DNA of 64,000 nucleotides from Flavobacteriaceae bacterium. GTDB taxonomy: Bacteria > Bacteroidota > Bacteroidia > Flavobacteriales > Flavobacteriaceae. The stretch lies in assembly GCA_012959395.1 (NCBI GenBank), contig DUDG01000012.1, positions 85,741-149,740 on the forward strand, written 5' to 3'. The notes beneath the pieces are model-generated. The model ran no database searches and was not told the DNA's origin. It saw only the letters and a list, made by a program, of their open reading frames with translations. A program made the translations under genes and the position numbers. Positions 62,446 through 64,000 of the stretch are shown here, piece by piece; position 1 is the stretch's first letter, and each line of letters starts with the position of its first letter.

Positions 62446-63384
62446 ATGGCGATCTATACCAGAATACAAGCCTCTGATCTAAATAAAATAGTTACTCCTT
62501 ATCAAATTGAAGTGATAGATTTTACTCCGATTGAAGGGGGAAATGCTAACTCGAATTATCATATATATGCAAAGAGTGGTGAATATATGATGACAATAGT
62601 AGAAGAAAAATCTTTGCAGGAGGCGCAAAGATTGACCACCCTTCTTCAATGGTTGGGCAAACATCATTTTTTAACCTCTCCGGTTCAAACCACCATTACA
62701 GGAGAAATGGTGACCCAATATGCAGGGAAACCGGTTTTTGTAAAAAAGTGGATATATGGAACAGTGTATGAAAATTTCACCACTGATGAATTATCTCAAA
62801 TTGGGACCTCTATGGCACAGCTACATCAAATCCCAGTACCTGATTATTTACCCAAATATCATCCTTACGGGCAACAGGTTTTTTCATCAGTTATTGGTAA
62901 AGGGATTGATACAGAATATGAAAAGTGGCTCAAGGAACGACTTCATTTCCTTAAAAAACATATTCCTGAGGATCTTCCCAGGGGATTGGTACATGGCGAT
63001 ATTTTTTTTGATAATGTTTTATTTGAAAATAATAAGATAAAAGCAATTATAGATTTTGAAGAAGCCTGCAATTATTACTTAATTTTTGATTTGGGAATGG
63101 GCATATTAGGGCTTTGCAGAACTGGTGGAAAAATTGACCTAAACAAAGCAAGAGCATTGATAAAAGGGTATGAACAAATACGATCCTTAGGGGTTCCGGA
63201 AAGAGATTCTCTACAATTATTTATCGAATATGCGGCTATTGCTACCTCTTGGTGGCGATTTTGGAAGTACAATATTCATTCACCAAATCCTGATTTAAGG
63301 AATAAACATTGGAAGATGGTTCAGGTAGCTAAAGAGGTTGAAATAATGGATAAAAATCACTTTTTGTCAATTGTATTTGAATAA
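62446..63384 (+). CDS. Homoserine kinase II-like/aminoglycoside phosphotransferase-family kinase
   Basis: This is a small-molecule kinase of the APH/ThrB-II fold. The nucleotide loop region is IEGGNANSNYHIYAKSGEYMMTIVEE (29-54). The catalytic Brenner-type motif is LVHGDIFFDNVLF (181-193; Asp185, Asn190) and the metal Asp203 is in AIIDFEEA. The closest recognisable group is homoserine kinase-like, but no threonine-pathway gene is nearby. The hydroxylase upstream makes a hydroxylated amino acid the natural substrate guess. It has 312 residues. It shares the GC shift of its neighbour, so the two probably moved together. Confidence 0.82.
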   Translation: MAIYTRIQASDLNKIVTPYQIEVIDFTPIEGGNANSNYHIYAKSGEYMMTIVEEKSLQEAQRLTTLLQWLGKHHFLTSPVQTTITGEMVTQYAGKPVFVKKWIYGTVYENFTTDELSQIGTSMAQLHQIPVPDYLPKYHPYGQQVFSSVIGKGIDTEYEKWLKERLHFLKKHIPEDLPRGLVHGDIFFDNVLFENNKIKAIIDFEEACNYYLIFDLGMGILGLCRTGGKIDLNKARALIKGYEQIRSLGVPERDSLQLFIEYAAIATSWWRFWKYNIHSPNPDLRNKHWKMVQVAKEVEIMDKNHFLSIVFE

Positions 63385-63415
63385 AGACAGTTATGCCTGT
63401 AAAATAAAATAATGA

Positions 63416-63534
63416 AAAAAAGGTAGCAGGGAACACGGCATTCAGTTTAACCTTACTGAGTACTCAAAAGAGTTTACCTTTTAGAAATTGATGCTGAAAA
63501 GGGAATAGTCAACAAAAAACTAATTCTACAATAA
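63416..63534 (+). pseudogene. Frameshifted C-terminal remnant of an unknown gene
   Basis: One frame reads KKGSREHGIQFNLTEYSKEF (63416-63475) before a stop. A shift of frame near 63478 continues as LLEIDAEKGIVNKKLILQ to a TAA at 63534. The joined 38 or so residues have the composition of a real protein, unlike random AT-rich DNA. The parent family is not recognised. It lies just behind the kinase gene and may be the end of a third gene of the cassette or of a displaced neighbour. Confidence 0.35.
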
Positions 63535-63666
63535 AAATTATTTTCTAATCAGAAAATCAATTTATTTTTTTAACTTTGTTTTAGTAGATTGATTAGCGGT
63601 GCAAAAAGTGGTGCAAATTTTAGTTTAAAAGCTTACTGTAATCATGTAAAAAGGGACTGAGGGCAA

Positions 63667-63686
63667 TCCTCTCATCCCGACTTTTT
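63667..63686 (+). repeat. Direct repeat copy 1, tRNA 3'-end-like (candidate attachment site)
   Basis: TCCTCTCATCCCGACTTTTT is repeated with one mismatch at 63943-63962. CATCCCGA is what a tRNA with acceptor CGGGATG and discriminator A would end with; tRNA-Pro commonly has that acceptor. The preceding GGGACTGAGGG (63653-63663) resembles the anticodon-arm side of the same tRNA with part of the T-arm missing. GAGG/CCTC and GGGA/TCCC pairs also make it hairpin-like. Confidence 0.55.
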
Positions 63687-63695
63687 TATAATTTC

Positions 63696-63887
63696 CTATA
63701 TAGCACAACTCATATCTTCTCCACAACATAGAGGAGATTTTATTTTTCCATGTCCATTTGGGCATTTCGAAATCTGTACCTCTCTCCCATCATCTAACTT
63801 GAGTACATCATTAACTAATGAGGCATTACACTTACCACAAGTTGCATTAACAGACATCCCGCATTTACTACACTTATAAGTTTCCAT
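63696..63887 (-). CDS. Small cysteine-rich zinc-ribbon protein
   Basis: This is a 63-residue cytosolic protein; the start at 63887 (METYKCSKCGMSV) is preferred over an upstream ATG because the zinc ribbon begins there. Cysteines lie at 6, 9, 17, 20, 42, 54, 55 and 61, with His46. They form CxxC knuckles (YKCSKCG, ATCGKCN) and a second cluster (SKCPNGHGKIKSPLCCGEDMSC). It is probably a zinc- or iron-binding protein of unknown role. It is bracketed by the two tRNA-like direct repeats, so it may be a small cassette on its own. Confidence 0.75.
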   Translation of the reverse strand: METYKCSKCGMSVNATCGKCNASLVNDVLKLDDGREVQISKCPNGHGKIKSPLCCGEDMSCAI

Positions 63888-63942
63888 AATATATATTTTT
63901 GGCAAACTTAAGAAAAAAGTTAAAACCATGTGCTAAAATAAT

Positions 63943-63962
63943 TCCTTTCATCCCGACTTTTT
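63943..63962 (+). repeat. Direct repeat copy 2, tRNA 3'-end-like (candidate attachment site)
   Basis: TCCTTTCATCCCGACTTTTT differs from copy 1 at one of 20 positions and has the same orientation, 276 bases away. No tRNA body precedes it here, so it is an isolated end, as expected for an attachment-site remnant. Confidence 0.55.
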
Positions 63963-64000
63963 CTACTTTTGTAATGTTTAATTATTTTTCATACATAGTA

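Larger units (their letters stand above)
63385..63690 (+). other. 306-base gene-free stretch with a gene remnant, short repeats and a tRNA-like end
   Basis: The stretch holds a decayed coding fragment (63416-63534) and an AT-rich spacer. A pair of GGTGCAAA repeats follows at 63598-63605 and 63610-63617. Last comes a tRNA-3'-end-like segment (about 63653-63686). No intact gene or convincing promoter is visible. The mix is typical of an integration junction. Confidence 0.55.

Noticed and set aside
57880..63384. Single glycan-utilisation locus including the dioxygenase-kinase pair
   Set aside because: The composition change at about 61.5 kb and the terminator-like structure separate the exported glycan enzymes from the cytosolic pair.
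1..64000. CRISPR array, insertion sequence, integrase or rRNA operon
   Set aside because: No regularly spaced repeats, transposase or recombinase motifs, or rRNA sequences were seen on either strand.

Overview
The window looks like a chromosome segment of a marine member of the Flavobacteriia (Bacteroidota). The evidence is an AT-rich sequence (about 30% GC by eye), Bacteroidota-type promoters (a -7 box close to TAnnTTTG with a T-rich or TTG -33 box about 20 bp upstream), and type IX secretion/gliding genes (porV, gldJ, the DUF5103 plug protein, porT). It also has a TamA-like lipoprotein (tamL), a short primary sigma factor of 287 residues without region 1.1, and a complete Na+-translocating NADH:quinone reductase operon. 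Genes are tightly packed, and seven convergent pairs overlap at their stop codons, which points to a streamlined genome. There are no rRNA genes, insertion sequences, integrases or CRISPR arrays.

Layout. 1-3.4 kb: pyruvate dehydrogenase E1-alpha and E2 with a trailing short-chain dehydrogenase, on the minus strand behind one promoter. 3.5-9.3 kb: porV divergent from gldJ, then murF and a lipoprotein amidase. 9.3-15.1 kb: a pirin, an M20 amidohydrolase, and a three-gene catabolic operon (family GH4 glycosidase, sodium:solute symporter, flavin reductase) with a palindromic candidate operator. 15.2-25 kb: tRNA-Val, a CPBP protease, a TonB-like protein, an unknown lipoprotein, a sulfatase, an O-methyltransferase, TatA, an M1 aminopeptidase operon and tRNA-Gly. 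25-30 kb: GNAT, M15 peptidase, gpmI, a thioredoxin-like lipoprotein, map and a methyltransferase. 30-37.1 kb: nqrABCDEF, a small conserved gene and apbE, which supplies the covalent FMN of NqrB and NqrC. 37.2-47.2 kb: T9SS plug, apaG, pruA, rsmG, a fatty acid desaturase, an aminotransferase, trkH/trkA and porT. 47.2-57.9 kb: housekeeping genes (TrmH-type methyltransferase, tamL, fbaA, accD, rpsO-pnp, rpoD, rpe, anmK). 57.9-61.4 kb: a small glycan-related cluster (DUF1080 lipoprotein, GH123-like hydrolase, PHP phosphodiesterase).

61.4-64 kb is different. Two genes have visibly higher GC and different codon use: a 2-oxoglutarate/Fe(II) amino-acid-hydroxylase-type dioxygenase and a homoserine-kinase-like phosphotransferase. 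They are followed by a frameshifted gene remnant and then by two near-identical 20-bp direct repeats that read like the 3' end of a tRNA (probably tRNA-Pro). The repeats bracket a small cysteine-rich zinc-ribbon gene. I read this as the edge of an integrated island at a tRNA site. The dioxygenase-kinase pair is the best candidate for an undescribed pathway: hydroxylation of a free amino acid followed by phosphorylation of the new hydroxyl.

Other points of note: an rpsO leader in which one CCAATA element can pair with either of two identical downstream copies, the second touching the start codon; a 12-bp perfect inverted repeat across the pnp stop codon; an AccD without its zinc-ribbon cysteines; and an NqrB whose flavinylation motif reads SGET instead of SGAT.
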